Program-made: the position numbers and the translations under genes
Part shown: piece after piece, positions 1 to 8,010 of the stretch
How positions within the stretch are numbered: position 1 is the stretch's first letter
Layout of the letters: the number at the start of each line of letters is the position of its first letter
DNA from: Streptomyces rubradiris
GTDB taxonomy: Bacteria; Actinomycetota; Actinomycetes; Streptomycetales; Streptomycetaceae
Length of the DNA: 64,000 nucleotides
NCBI RefSeq assembly: GCF_016860525.1
Contig: NZ_BNEA01000001.1
Span: 1,009,501-1,073,500 of the forward strand
Direction: 5' to 3'
The notes under the pieces: generated by a model
What the model saw: only the letters and a program-made list of their open reading frames with translations
Database searches by the model: none
What the model was told of the DNA's origin: nothing

Positions 1-384
1 CCGTTTGGCGATGCCCGGCTGGATGCCGAGCGCGGGCAGGCTGGTGCCGTCGCTGAGATCGAGGAACACCCAGGGGTCACCCGGCCGGAGGTTCACCCGG
101 AGGATCTCCGCCCAGGCCAGGCGCCGCTTGCTCGCGATGTTGACGACGGTGACGCCGGACTCGTCGGCGACCACCCGCACCCGGGCCAGCTGGGCCAGCA
201 CCCAGAGGCAGAGCGCGCCGGTGACGATGAAGCTGAGCCGGGAGCCCGGGCCGAGGTCCTCCAGCAGCAGCGAGATCCCGGAGATCACCACGAAGATCAG
301 GACTCCGGCGGTGAGCAGGATCGCCCGGGTGCGGCCGGGCCGGAAGGTGACGGGCAGAGCGGGGAGGTCGGGCAGGTCGGACAT
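1..384 (-). CDS. PH-domain membrane protein (C-terminus cut off by window edge)
   Basis: The frame begins at an ATG (MSDLPDLPALPVTFRPGR) 14 nt downstream of the hisG stop and runs off the window, so only about 128 N-terminal residues are visible. There are two hydrophobic stretches (about residues 22-40 and 52-66), then a soluble part with alternating strands (RVRVVADESGVTVVN, then WAEILRVNLRPGDPWVFL). This is the usual layout of small actinobacterial membrane proteins with a bacterial PH domain. The tight spacing suggests co-transcription with hisG. Its biochemical role is unknown. Confidence 0.75.
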   Translation of the reverse strand, partial: MSDLPDLPALPVTFRPGRTRAILLTAGVLIFVVISGISLLLEDLGPGSRLSFIVTGALCLWVLAQLARVRVVADESGVTVVNIASKRRLAWAEILRVNLRPGDPWVFLDLSDGTSLPALGIQPGIAKR

Positions 385-398
385 CTCTGGCGTACCCC

Positions 399-1247
399 TC
401 AGAGACGGCAGGCGTGGATGGCCGTGGTCAGGATGGCGCGGGCGCCGATGCCGTAGAGGTCGTCCATGATCCGCTGGGCCTCCTTGGCGGGGACCATGGC
501 GCGGACGGCGACCCAGCCCTCGTTGTGCAGCGGGGAGACGGTCGGGGACTCCAGGCCGGGGGTGAGCGCGACGGCCTTCTCCAGCTGCTCCACCCGGCAG
601 TCGTAGTCCATCATCACGTACGTCCGGGCCACCAGGACGCCCTGGAGGCGGCGCAGGAACTGCTGGACCTTGGGCTCCTCGGCGTCGGCGCCGGTGCGGC
701 GGACGACGATGGCCTCGGACTTCATGATCGGCTCGCCGAACACCTCCAGGCCCGCGTTGCGCAGGCTGGTGCCGGTCTCCACGACGTCGGCGATGACCTC
801 GGCGACGCCGAGTTCGATGGCGGTCTCGACGGCGCCGTCCAGGTGGACCACGGCGGCGTCGACGCCCCTGTCCGCGAGGTGCCCCGCGACGATCCCCTCG
901 TAGGAGGTGGCGACCGTGCGGCCCTTGAGGTCCTCGATGCCGTGCGCGGTGCCGGGCTTGGCGGCGAAGCGGAAGGTGGAGCGGGCGAAGCCGAGCGGCA
1001 GGATCTCCTCGGCGTCGGCGCCGGAGTCGATCAGCAGGTCACGGCCGGTGATGCCGATGTCGAGGCGGCCGGAGGAGACGTAGATCGCGATGTCGCGGGG
1101 GCGGAGGTAGAAGAACTCGACCTCGTTCTCCGGGTCGACGATGCGCAGCTCCTTGGACTCGCGGCGCTGCTGGTAGCCGGCCTCATGCAGCATCTCCGCC
1201 GCAGGGCCGGACAGTGAACCCTTGTTGGGGACGGCGATGCGCAGCAT
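399..1247 (-). CDS. hisG: ATP phosphoribosyltransferase HisG
   Basis: This enzyme catalyses the first step of histidine biosynthesis, condensing ATP with PRPP to phosphoribosyl-ATP in the cytoplasm. The 282-residue protein has the typical N-terminus (MLRIAVPNKGSLSGPAAEML), the substrate-binding region DIGITGRDLL, and a C-terminal ACT-like regulatory domain (about residues 200-282) of the long HisG form that histidine inhibits allosterically. It lies 53 nt downstream of hisE and belongs to the minus-strand run that starts at the FMN riboswitch. The rest of the histidine pathway is not in the window, so hisE and hisG are split from the main his operon. Confidence 0.95.
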   Translation of the reverse strand: MLRIAVPNKGSLSGPAAEMLHEAGYQQRRESKELRIVDPENEVEFFYLRPRDIAIYVSSGRLDIGITGRDLLIDSGADAEEILPLGFARSTFRFAAKPGTAHGIEDLKGRTVATSYEGIVAGHLADRGVDAAVVHLDGAVETAIELGVAEVIADVVETGTSLRNAGLEVFGEPIMKSEAIVVRRTGADAEEPKVQQFLRRLQGVLVARTYVMMDYDCRVEQLEKAVALTPGLESPTVSPLHNEGWVAVRAMVPAKEAQRIMDDLYGIGARAILTTAIHACRL

Positions 1248-1300
1248 GAGGTCGGCTTCCTTCGTTCGTTCTCTACGGGACGGTGTGTGCGGGCTACGGC

Positions 1301-1573
1301 TTACAGGTGGGCGTAGACGTCGTCCAGGGAGATGCCGCGGGCGACCATCATCACCTGGACGTGGTACAGCAGCTGCGAGATCTCCTCGGCCGCCGCCTCC
1401 TTGCCCTCGTACTCGGCGGCCATCCAGACCTCGGCGGCCTCCTCGACGACCTTCTTTCCGATGGCATGGACGCCCTTTCCGACCAGTTCCGCGGTGCGGG
1501 AGGTGGCGGGATCGCCGTGGGCGGCCTTGTGCTGGAGCTCGGTGAACAGCTCCTCGAACGTCTTCTTGGACAT
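1301..1573 (-). CDS. hisE: Phosphoribosyl-ATP pyrophosphatase HisE
   Basis: HisE hydrolyses phosphoribosyl-ATP to phosphoribosyl-AMP, the second step of histidine synthesis and the one after HisG. The 90-residue all-helical protein shows the MazG/HisE signature ([15 protein letters not shown] followed by [14 protein letters not shown]), with the acidic residues that bind Mg2+. I chose the ATG giving [11 protein letters not shown] start four codons upstream (MGLT) is possible but less typical. It is a stand-alone HisE rather than a HisIE fusion. It lies 34 nt after ribH and 53 nt before hisG, so it can be read from the riboflavin promoter. Confidence 0.94.
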   Translation of the reverse strand: MSKKTFEELFTELQHKAAHGDPATSRTAELVGKGVHAIGKKVVEEAAEVWMAAEYEGKEAAAEEISQLLYHVQVMMVARGISLDDVYAHL

Positions 1574-1607
1574 GGTGAGCCCCACCCTAGCCGTTGTGGC
1601 GGCCGGG

Positions 1608-2093
1608 CTAGTGCCAGGGTTCGGATACTGAGCGGAGCGTGGCCGCCGTCGCCACGGCCGCCGTCACCGCCTCGTGGCCCTTGTCCTCGCTGGAGCCCTC
1701 CAGGCCGGCCCGGTCCAGGGCCTGCTCCTCGGTGTCGCAGGTGAGGACGCCGAAGCCGACGGGGACGCCGGTGTCGACGGAGACCTGGGTGAGGCCCTGG
1801 GTGACGCCCTGGCACACGTAGTCGAAGTGCGGGGTGCCGCCGCGGATGACGACGCCGAGGGCGACGATCGCGTCGTAGCCGCGGCCCGCGAGGACCTTGG
1901 CGGCGACCGGCAGCTCGAAGCTGCCGGGGACCCGGATCAGGGTCGGCTCGTCGATGCCCAGGTCGTGCAGGGCGCGCAGGGCGCCGTCCACCAGGCCGTC
2001 CATCACCTTCTCGTGCCACTGCGCCGCGATCACGGCGACCCTGAGGTCGTCCACCTTGCGTACGGTCACGTCCGGTGCGCCCTTGCCGCTCAC
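1608..2093 (-). CDS. ribH: 6,7-dimethyl-8-ribityllumazine synthase (lumazine synthase)
   Basis: RibH condenses 5-amino-6-ribitylaminouracil with 3,4-dihydroxy-2-butanone 4-phosphate to lumazine, the penultimate step of riboflavin synthesis. The 161-residue protein carries the expected core: [13 protein letters not shown] (substrate binding), [16 protein letters not shown] (catalytic loop with His) and [14 protein letters not shown] chose the GTG start because a clear GGAGG lies six bases upstream (minus strand, about 2100-2104). Longer in-frame starts run back into ribBA. It follows ribBA by 22 nt. Confidence 0.95.
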   Translation of the reverse strand: MSGKGAPDVTVRKVDDLRVAVIAAQWHEKVMDGLVDGALRALHDLGIDEPTLIRVPGSFELPVAAKVLAGRGYDAIVALGVVIRGGTPHFDYVCQGVTQGLTQVSVDTGVPVGFGVLTCDTEEQALDRAGLEGSSEDKGHEAVTAAVATAATLRSVSEPWH

Positions 2094-2115
2094 TCTTACC
2101 TCCGTGCTCTTTCGC

Positions 2116-3405
2116 TTACTGGTTGCCGCAGGCCGACACGGCGGACGTGTCCAGCCAGGGCAGGTCATGCCCCATCCGGTCCCGCTTGGTGCGCAGGTAG
2201 CGGAGGTTGTGCTCACCGGCCTGGACGGGCATCGGCTCCCGGCCGGTGACCTCGATGCCGTGGCGCCTGAGGGCGTCGGTCTTGTCGGGGTTGTTGGTCA
2301 TCAGCCGGACCTCGCGCACGCCGAGGTCGGCGAGGATGCGGGCGCCGGCGCCGTAGTCGCGGGCGTCGGCGGGCAGGCCGAGTTCCAGGTTGGCGTCCAG
2401 GGTGTCGTGGCCCTGTTCCTGGAGTTCGTAGGCGCGCAGCTTGGACAGCAGGCCGATGCCGCGTCCCTCGTGTCCGCGCAGGTAGACGACGACTCCGCGG
2501 CCCTCCTGCTGGATGCGGCCGAGCGCGGTGTCCAGCTGGGGGCCGCAGTCGCAGCGCAGGGAGCCGAAGACGTCGCCGGTGAGGCATTCGGAGTGGACGC
2601 GGACCAGGACGTCCCGGCCGTCGCCGAGGTCGCCGTGGACGAGGGCGACGTGCTCGACGCCGTCGACGGTGGACCGGTAGCCGTAGGCGGTGAAGGTGCC
2701 GTGCCGGGTGGGCAGGCGGGTGGCGGCCTCGCGGCGGACGGTGGGCTCGCTGCTGCGGCGGTAGGCGATCAGGTCCTCGATGGAGATGATCGTCAGGCCG
2801 TGCTTGCGGGCGAACGGGATCAGCTCGGGCAGGCGGAGCATCCGGCCGTCCTCGCCGGCGATCTCCACGATGGCGCCGGCCGGGCGCAGGCCCGCGAGCC
2901 GGGCGAGGTCCACGGCGGCCTCGGTGTGGCCATTGCGGGCGAGGACGCCGCCGTCCCTGGCGCGCAGCGGGAAGACGTGGCCGGGGCGGACGAAGTCGGT
3001 GTACTCGGCCGTGCCGCTCGCGAGCAGCCGGAGCGTGGTGGCGCGGTCGGCGGCCGAGATGCCGGTGCTCACACCGTGCGCGGCGGTGGCGTCCACGGAG
3101 ACGGTGAACGCGGTCTTCATCGACTCGGTGTTGTCCTCGACCATCTGCGGCAGCCGCAGCCGGTCCAGTTCCCCGCTCTCCATGGGGGCGCAGATCAGTC
3201 CCCGGCACTCGCTCATCATGAAGGCGACGATCTCGGGGGTGATCTTCTCGGCGGCCACGACGAGGTCGCCCTCGTTCTCCCGGTTCTCGTCGTCGACGAC
3301 GACGATCGGGCGTCCGGCGGCGATGTCGGCGATGGCCTGCTCGACCGGGTCGAGCGCGAAGTCGCCGATGTCGTGGGTGTCGTGGAGGACGGGTGCCGAG
3401 GTCAT
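2116..3405 (-). CDS. ribBA: Bifunctional 3,4-dihydroxy-2-butanone 4-phosphate synthase / GTP cyclohydrolase II
   Basis: This fusion supplies both branches of riboflavin precursor synthesis. The N-terminal half (about residues 1-210) is DHBP synthase, with the acidic motif [14 protein letters not shown] and the RPGHVFPL and [13 protein letters not shown] signatures. The C-terminal half is GTP cyclohydrolase II, with zinc ligands in [16 protein letters not shown], the [10 protein letters not shown] motif and TNNPDK. The length (429 residues) is normal for the fusion. The ATG overlaps the ribM stop in an ATGA arrangement (3402-3405), which indicates translational coupling. A longer open frame upstream of this ATG is only ribM read in the wrong frame. 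Confidence 0.96.
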   Translation of the reverse strand: MTSAPVLHDTHDIGDFALDPVEQAIADIAAGRPIVVVDDENRENEGDLVVAAEKITPEIVAFMMSECRGLICAPMESGELDRLRLPQMVEDNTESMKTAFTVSVDATAAHGVSTGISAADRATTLRLLASGTAEYTDFVRPGHVFPLRARDGGVLARNGHTEAAVDLARLAGLRPAGAIVEIAGEDGRMLRLPELIPFARKHGLTIISIEDLIAYRRSSEPTVRREAATRLPTRHGTFTAYGYRSTVDGVEHVALVHGDLGDGRDVLVRVHSECLTGDVFGSLRCDCGPQLDTALGRIQQEGRGVVVYLRGHEGRGIGLLSKLRAYELQEQGHDTLDANLELGLPADARDYGAGARILADLGVREVRLMTNNPDKTDALRRHGIEVTGREPMPVQAGEHNLRYLRTKRDRMGHDLPWLDTSAVSACGNQ

Positions 3406-4043
3406 GCCGGCGCTCCTTCCAGTGCGGGCCGCGCGGCCTTGCGGGAACGCAGCCACCAGTCGCGCATGCCCCACAGGACGAGTGCGCCGTAGATGACGTA
3501 GACGAAGCCGGAGAAGGCGTAGCCGTTGGCGAAGTTCAGGGGGACGCCGACCAGGTCGACGAGGAGCCAGGCGAACCAGAACTCGACCATGCCCTTGGCC
3601 TGGGCGTACATCGCGACGATGGTGCCGACGAAGATGTAGGCGTCGGGCCAGGGGTCCCAGGACAGGGACGGGTAGGCCTGGAACAGCAGGGCGACGGCGA
3701 CCGTGCCGGCCCCGGCGGCGGCGACCATGGCCGCGCGCTCGCGCCAGGAGGCGAACCGGGGGGTGATCTGGCCGTCGCCGGACCGGTTCCGGGTGCGCTG
3801 CCACTGCCACCAGCCGTACAGCGCGACGGCCATGACGACGACCTGCTTGCCGGCGCTGCCGGTCAGATGGCCGTAGAAGGCGGCGAACAGGACGAGGCCG
3901 GAGAGGAACTGCACCGGCCAGGTCCACAGGGAGCGGCGCCAGCCGAGGGCGAGGGTGATCAGGCCCAGGACGTTGCCGGTCATGTCCGACCAGATGATGT
4001 GCTGGCCGAAGAGGGTGAACGCCTCGGAGTTCAGCCAGTTCAC
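3402..4043 (-). CDS. ribM: PnuC-family transporter, probable riboflavin facilitator RibM
   Basis: This 213-residue membrane protein has about seven hydrophobic segments and PnuC-family features ([20 protein letters not shown], a [20 protein letters not shown] stretch and a final [12 protein letters not shown]). Classical PnuC imports nicotinamide riboside. In the ribE-ribM-ribBA-ribH order under an FMN riboswitch, the characterised Streptomyces homologue RibM moves riboflavin, so that role is more likely here. The GTG start overlaps the ribE stop by four bases (GTGA), and its own stop overlaps the ribBA start, giving a coupled trio. Substrate assignment is by context, not by residues. Confidence 0.85.
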   Translation of the reverse strand: MNWLNSEAFTLFGQHIIWSDMTGNVLGLITLALGWRRSLWTWPVQFLSGLVLFAAFYGHLTGSAGKQVVVMAVALYGWWQWQRTRNRSGDGQITPRFASWRERAAMVAAAGAGTVAVALLFQAYPSLSWDPWPDAYIFVGTIVAMYAQAKGMVEFWFAWLLVDLVGVPLNFANGYAFSGFVYVIYGALVLWGMRDWWLRSRKAARPALEGAPA

Positions 4044-4645
4044 CGGCCGGCCTCCTGTCCGTGCGCGAGCAGCCGCTCCACGTACTTGGCGATGACGTCC
4101 ACTTCGAGGTTGACCGGGTCGCCGGGCTGCTTCACGCCGAGCGTGGTCAGGGCGAGGGTGGTCGGGATGAGGCTGACCGTGAAGTGGTCCCGGGCCGCCT
4201 CCACTACGGTCAGGCTGATGCCGTCGACCGTGATGGAGCCCTTCTCCACGACGTAGCGGGAGAGGTCCGCGGGGAGGGAGATCTTCACGATCTCCCAGTG
4301 CTCGGAGGGGGTGCGGGCCAGGATCTCGCCGGTGCCGTCGACGTGTCCCTGCACGATGTGTCCGCCGAGGCGGGCGCCGACGGCGGTGGGGCGTTCCAGG
4401 TTGACGCGGGAGCCGACGGCGAGCGCGCCCAGGCTGGAGCGCTTCAGGGTCTCGGCCATGACGTCGGCGGTGAACTCGTCGCCCTCGTGCTCGACGACGG
4501 TGAGACAGACCCCGTTCACGGCGATGGAGTCGCCGTGCCGGGCGCCCTCGGTCACGACGGGGCCGCGCAGCCGGAAGCGGGAGGCGTCGCCGAGGTTCTC
4601 GACGGCGGTGACCTCACCCAGCTCTTCGACGATTCCGGTGAACAC
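4040..4645 (-). CDS. ribE: Riboflavin synthase, alpha chain
   Basis: Riboflavin synthase dismutates two lumazine molecules to riboflavin. The 201-residue protein consists of two lumazine-binding repeats, each with the signature seen as [11 protein letters not shown] (first half) and [11 protein letters not shown] (second half), plus the [13 protein letters not shown] linker motif. The GTG start giving [12 protein letters not shown] is preceded by an AGGAGGA Shine-Dalgarno sequence about ten bases upstream. The first gene after the FMN riboswitch is therefore the last enzyme of the pathway. Confidence 0.95.
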   Translation of the reverse strand: MFTGIVEELGEVTAVENLGDASRFRLRGPVVTEGARHGDSIAVNGVCLTVVEHEGDEFTADVMAETLKRSSLGALAVGSRVNLERPTAVGARLGGHIVQGHVDGTGEILARTPSEHWEIVKISLPADLSRYVVEKGSITVDGISLTVVEAARDHFTVSLIPTTLALTTLGVKQPGDPVNLEVDVIAKYVERLLAHGQEAGR

Positions 4646-4810
4646 TTCCCGGGTCCTCCTGCCTCTTCGGGCACGGACTCCGGGGCTGTCGATGACGACA
4701 GAATCCACGGGTGAGCACACACCGAGAGGCGTCGCCGAACGGACGCGTCCGCGCAGGGACGAGCCTCGGTACGGCGGCGCGCACACGGATACACGTATGC
4801 CCGCCCGCCG

Positions 4811-4936
4811 CGCACTGCCTCCCATCCGGACTTTAACCGTCGGTCCAGGAATTTCACCTGGTCAACCGGCCGCTGGAAGCGACCGGGTCGCGGACTGTAA
4901 CCGCCGGTTCGGACTTTCACCGACCCCGGAGTGCGC
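4811..4936 (-). promoter_or_regulatory. FMN riboswitch (RFN element)
   Basis: The minus-strand sequence holds the characteristic conserved blocks of the RFN aptamer in order: TCGGTGAAAGTCCGAACC, GGCGGTTACAGTCCGCGACC, a variable arm, GGTTGACCAGGTGAAATTCC, and CGACGGTTAAAGTCCGGATG with the closing GGAGGCAGTGCGC that pairs with the GCGCACTCC start. It lies about 165 nt upstream of ribE. FMN binding is expected to lower expression of the rib genes. The expression platform must lie in 4646-4810. I could not decide between a terminator and Shine-Dalgarno masking. Confidence 0.96.
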
Positions 4937-5079
4937 TGCTTCTGGTACAGGCCCAGTGTGCCACGCCCGCCACTCGTCCATACGGGTGGGTCGTGTGGCC
5001 TCCCTCACAGTGCGTACCGACGCCCTGGCGCCGCGCGACCGTCGCGGAGAACCGGTCGCCGGGTCAACGGAGTCGAGGT

Positions 5080-5121
5080 TGGTCCGGACCATTGACCGTA
5101 CTGGTCTAGTCCTCTTAGGGT
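5080..5121 (+). promoter_or_regulatory. Chitinase-type promoter with two DasR-like boxes and no chitinase gene
   Basis: On the plus strand, TGGTCCGGACCA (5080-5091) and TGGTCTAGTCCT (5102-5113) are two copies of a 12-bp box spaced 22 bp start to start. They flank TTGACC (5092-5097) and end just before TAGGGT (5116-5121), an 18-bp spacer. Paired boxes of this type overlapping the -35 are typical of Streptomyces chitinase promoters, and the second box resembles the DasR consensus. It points away from the rib operon, yet from 5122 to 5286 I see no plausible plus-strand gene, and beyond that lies the MFS gene on the opposite strand. The other notable item in 4937-5286 is a perfect 14-bp palindrome, GGACCGGCCGGTCC (5231-5244). 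Confidence 0.6.
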
Positions 5122-5286
5122 GCGGTCGGGCTCGGCGGCGGTGACGACGGCCCTTGCCCGCCGCCGGGCCGCCAGTACGGGCACCGTCGTGCGCGTACGA
5201 GGCGACGGCCGGTCGCCTCCCTCCCCGCCGGGACCGGCCGGTCCGTCCGGAGCCGGGCGCGCCGCCGGGCGTCCCGGCTGCGCGGA

Positions 5287-6498
5287 TCACTCGCCCTGCC
5301 GCGCCGCCGCGGGCCTCCCGCCCGTGGCGGCCGGGCGCACGGCGGCGGGCCGCCGCCCCGTCGGCACGATGAGCGCGGCGGCACCGGCCACCGCGGCGGC
5401 GAGGGCGAACCCCCAGCCGTACCCGACTGCGCCGATGAATCCGCCGAGCAGCGGCGGAGTGAGGGAGGCGGTCAGGTTCTGGCCCGTGTTCTGCACGCCC
5501 ATGGCCCGTCCGGACCAGGCCCGGCCCGCGAGCTCCGCGGTGGCGGTGAAGGCCAGCCCGTTCGTGCTCGCGGTGATGCCGCAGGCGATGATCATCGCCA
5601 CGTCGGACAGCGGGGAGGGCCACACCGCGCCGAGGGCGGTCGCCGCCATCACCGCGGCGATACCGAGGGACAGCCGGCGCATCGGCCGGACCCGGCTGCC
5701 CACGCGGTCGGACCAACGCCCCGCCACGACGCGCGAAAGGGCGCCGAGCACCTGCGCGAGCGCGAGGAGCTGACCGGCGTGCACGGGGCTCCACCCCCGC
5801 ACCTCGACCAGGAACACCAGGCCGAAGGCGCTCGCGGTGAACTGGGGGACGCACAGCAGCGCGCTGGAGGCGTGGATCCGCCACAACTCCGGGCGCCGGT
5901 ACGGGTTGTCCGCGCCGGACCCGTCGGCCGCGGGGTCCGCCGGCCGCGGCGGGTCCGCCGCGCACACACCGACGAGCACGGCGACCGTCCCGCACAGCGC
6001 CGCCGCGAAGACGATCGTGCCGGTCAGCCCGGTCCACTCGGCCAACGAGGGCACGGCCAGGGCGGCGATGCCCATGCCGAGCGGGGTCGACGTCTGCCGG
6101 ATTCCCATGGCCAGCCCGCGTTCCCGCGCGGAGAACCACCCGATCACCAGACGCCCGCTCGCCGCGTACACGGAGGCGCTCGCGGCGCCCGCCAGCGCGA
6201 AGAGCGCCCCGAGCGTGACCAGTCCGTGCGGGGCCGAGGCCAGCGCGAGAAGCACCGTCGTCGCCGCGAGCCCGGAAGCGATGACGATCCGCTCCCCGTA
6301 CTTGTCCGCCAGCGCGCCCCAGGCCACAAGGGTGAGCACGAGCCCCACGGTGGGACAGGCCACGATCAGGCCGACCTCGGCCAGTGACAGCCCGTTCGCC
6401 TCCCTCAGCTCGGGGGAGAGGTAGGGCAGTCCGTAGACGAAGACACAGGCCACCGTCTGCGCCGAGGTCCCCAGCGCCAGCATGATCCAACGCCGCAC
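5287..6498 (-). CDS. MFS transporter
   Basis: This 403-residue inner-membrane protein has about 12 hydrophobic segments and a central soluble loop (about residues 190-215, rich in Pro/Ala/Asp). The MFS loop 2-3 motif appears as GALADKYGERIVIASG and its second-half counterpart as GRWSDRVGSRVRPMRR. The GTG start has GGAGG seven bases upstream. The C-terminal tail is hydrophilic and Ala/Arg rich. The substrate cannot be named. A possible promoter with a TATATG -10 and a short inverted repeat (CGAGAC / GTCTCG, 6558-6574) lies upstream. It stands alone, tail to the orphan promoter. Confidence 0.85.
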   Translation of the reverse strand: MRRWIMLALGTSAQTVACVFVYGLPYLSPELREANGLSLAEVGLIVACPTVGLVLTLVAWGALADKYGERIVIASGLAATTVLLALASAPHGLVTLGALFALAGAASASVYAASGRLVIGWFSARERGLAMGIRQTSTPLGMGIAALAVPSLAEWTGLTGTIVFAAALCGTVAVLVGVCAADPPRPADPAADGSGADNPYRRPELWRIHASSALLCVPQFTASAFGLVFLVEVRGWSPVHAGQLLALAQVLGALSRVVAGRWSDRVGSRVRPMRRLSLGIAAVMAATALGAVWPSPLSDVAMIIACGITASTNGLAFTATAELAGRAWSGRAMGVQNTGQNLTASLTPPLLGGFIGAVGYGWGFALAAAVAGAAALIVPTGRRPAAVRPAATGGRPAAARQGE

Positions 6499-6582
6499 AG
6501 CACGCCTCCCTCGATGGGTCGGTGGAGGAGTGAGACTATGGCACCGAACCCATATATCGAGACACCCCGTCTCGCATTCTGG

Positions 6583-7875
6583 TCACTCAGGGCGACGCCG
6601 GCTGTGGTGTTCCGGCGGCCCGAACAGCTCGTCCTGCGCGCGTTCCCGCGCGGTGAGCAGCGCCCCGCGCAGCACGGCCGCCCCGCCGAGGCCGCTCGCC
6701 CGCACCTCCGTGGCCAGCGGCGACATCCGGCGCAGCCGCTCCCCCACCAGGTCGGCCAGCACCGCTCCCCCGGCCCGGCCGACCTCCCCGCCGAGCACCA
6801 CGCAGCCGGGGTCCAGGACGGCCGCCACCGAGGCCGCGCCGATGGCGATCCGGTCGGCCAGGGTGTGCAGGAAACGCTCGTCGGCCGCGGCCGCCCGCGC
6901 CACCGCACCGCGCACCACCCGCGCCGCCTCCACCCCGTCCGCCGCGCCACGCACCACCCGCGCCACACCCGGCCCGTCCACCGGCCCGTCCGGCCTGTCT
7001 GCCGTCCCGTCCGCCGGCCCGTCCACCGTCCCGGGCACCGGCAGTCCGCACTCCGCGGCCAGCGAGACGACCGCCGCCGCCCCGGCCAGCGAGTGGAAGC
7101 CGCCGTCGCAGTCGGTCGCCGAGGGCAGCGTGCTCGTGCCCGGGACCGGCAGGAAGCCGATCTCGCCGGTGCCGCCGGAGGCACCGCGGCGCAGGGTGCC
7201 GTCCAGGACGACGGCGGCGCCGACGCCGTGCCCCAGCCACAGCAGGACGAAGGTGTCCCGGTCGCGGGCGGCGCCCTCGCGCTGCTCGGCCAGGGCGGCC
7301 AGGTTCGTCTCGTTCTCGACGGTCACCCGGGCGCCGGGCAGCCGGTCCTGGAGGGCGGCGACCAGGCTGCGGTGCCAGGCGGGCAGTCCGGCGGAGTCCC
7401 TGAGGTCGCCGGTGGCCGGGTCGATCAGGCCCGGCGCCCCGATGCCGACCGTGTGCAGCCGGTCCGCGCCGCCCTCCTTCACGGCCCGCTCCACCGCGGC
7501 CACCGCCCGCTCCACGGCCGGCCCGGTCCCGGTGTCCCCGCCGATCGGCGCGGACGCCTCGGCGAGCACCCGCCCGAGCAGGTCGGAGACGAGGACGAGG
7601 ACGCCTTCGGTGCGCACGTCGAGCGCGGCGAGGTGGGCGCGGCCGGCGACGATGCCGTAGACCCGGGCGTTGGGACCCCGGCGCTGTTCCCCCGACTCGC
7701 CGACCACCGTGATCAGGCCGGCGGCCGTGAGCCGGTCGACCAGGTCGGCGACGGTCGGCCGGGACAGGCCGGTCAGCTGCTTCAGCTGCCCCGCCGTCAG
7801 CGGGCCTTCCTGCTGCAACAGCCGCAGGGCCAGCCGGTCGTTGAGGGCCCGGGCGGTGCTGGGTGATGCGGGCAT
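6583..7875 (-). CDS. ROK-family transcriptional regulator
   Basis: This is a winged-helix plus ROK sugar-kinase-like regulator of 430 residues. The N-terminus (about 8-60) is the HTH (LLQQEGPLTAGQLKQLTGLS, then RPTVADLVDRL). The ROK domain shows GIGAPGLIDPATGDL, VENETNLAALAEQ and GASGGTGEIGFL. The zinc-binding Cys cluster usual in ROK proteins is absent. A low-complexity insert (about residues 285-330) contains a 13-residue direct duplication starting RVVRGA. It is divergent from the MFS gene at 8011 and probably represses it through the palindrome between them. ATG chosen, with GGGAGG eight bases upstream. Confidence 0.88.
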   Translation of the reverse strand: MPASPSTARALNDRLALRLLQQEGPLTAGQLKQLTGLSRPTVADLVDRLTAAGLITVVGESGEQRRGPNARVYGIVAGRAHLAALDVRTEGVLVLVSDLLGRVLAEASAPIGGDTGTGPAVERAVAAVERAVKEGGADRLHTVGIGAPGLIDPATGDLRDSAGLPAWHRSLVAALQDRLPGARVTVENETNLAALAEQREGAARDRDTFVLLWLGHGVGAAVVLDGTLRRGASGGTGEIGFLPVPGTSTLPSATDCDGGFHSLAGAAAVVSLAAECGLPVPGTVDGPADGTADRPDGPVDGPGVARVVRGAADGVEAARVVRGAVARAAAADERFLHTLADRIAIGAASVAAVLDPGCVVLGGEVGRAGGAVLADLVGERLRRMSPLATEVRASGLGGAAVLRGALLTARERAQDELFGPPEHHSRRRPE

Positions 7876-7941
7876 GTCGGGAATCCTCCCAGATCGCTGC
7901 GGACCGGACGGTCGTACGCCTCGCAGGGCCGCCGCCCTATC

Positions 7942-7962
7942 TATCAGGCAGGGTTCCTGATA
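7942..7962. promoter_or_regulatory. Inverted-repeat operator between ROK regulator and MFS gene
   Basis: Perfect 7-bp arms TATCAGG and CCTGATA are separated by seven bases. The site sits in the 135-bp divergent spacer in the most AT-rich part, next to TAATTT and TAGATA which could be -10 elements for the two directions. Palindromes of this kind are typical ROK-regulator sites, so autoregulation plus control of the MFS gene is likely. Confidence 0.6.
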
Positions 7963-8010
7963 ATTTACGCGCCGGATTGCCGCGAGGGTCGGCCGGGGAG
8001 GGACAGGAAC

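Noticed and set aside
2116..3927. A 603-residue version of RibBA starting at 3927
   Set aside because: The extra N-terminus is ribM read in another frame. The ATGA overlap at 3402-3405 marks the true start.
5038..5067. Candidate rib operon promoter, TTGACC-N18-GACGGT on the minus strand
   Set aside because: The -10 match is too poor. The real start may lie nearer the riboswitch, so it was not listed as a feature.
5120..5773. Plus-strand open frame downstream of the orphan promoter
   Set aside because: Its sequence is low complexity (Ala/Arg/Pro/Ser), opposite the MFS gene, with no chitinase motif. It is not a credible product of that promoter.
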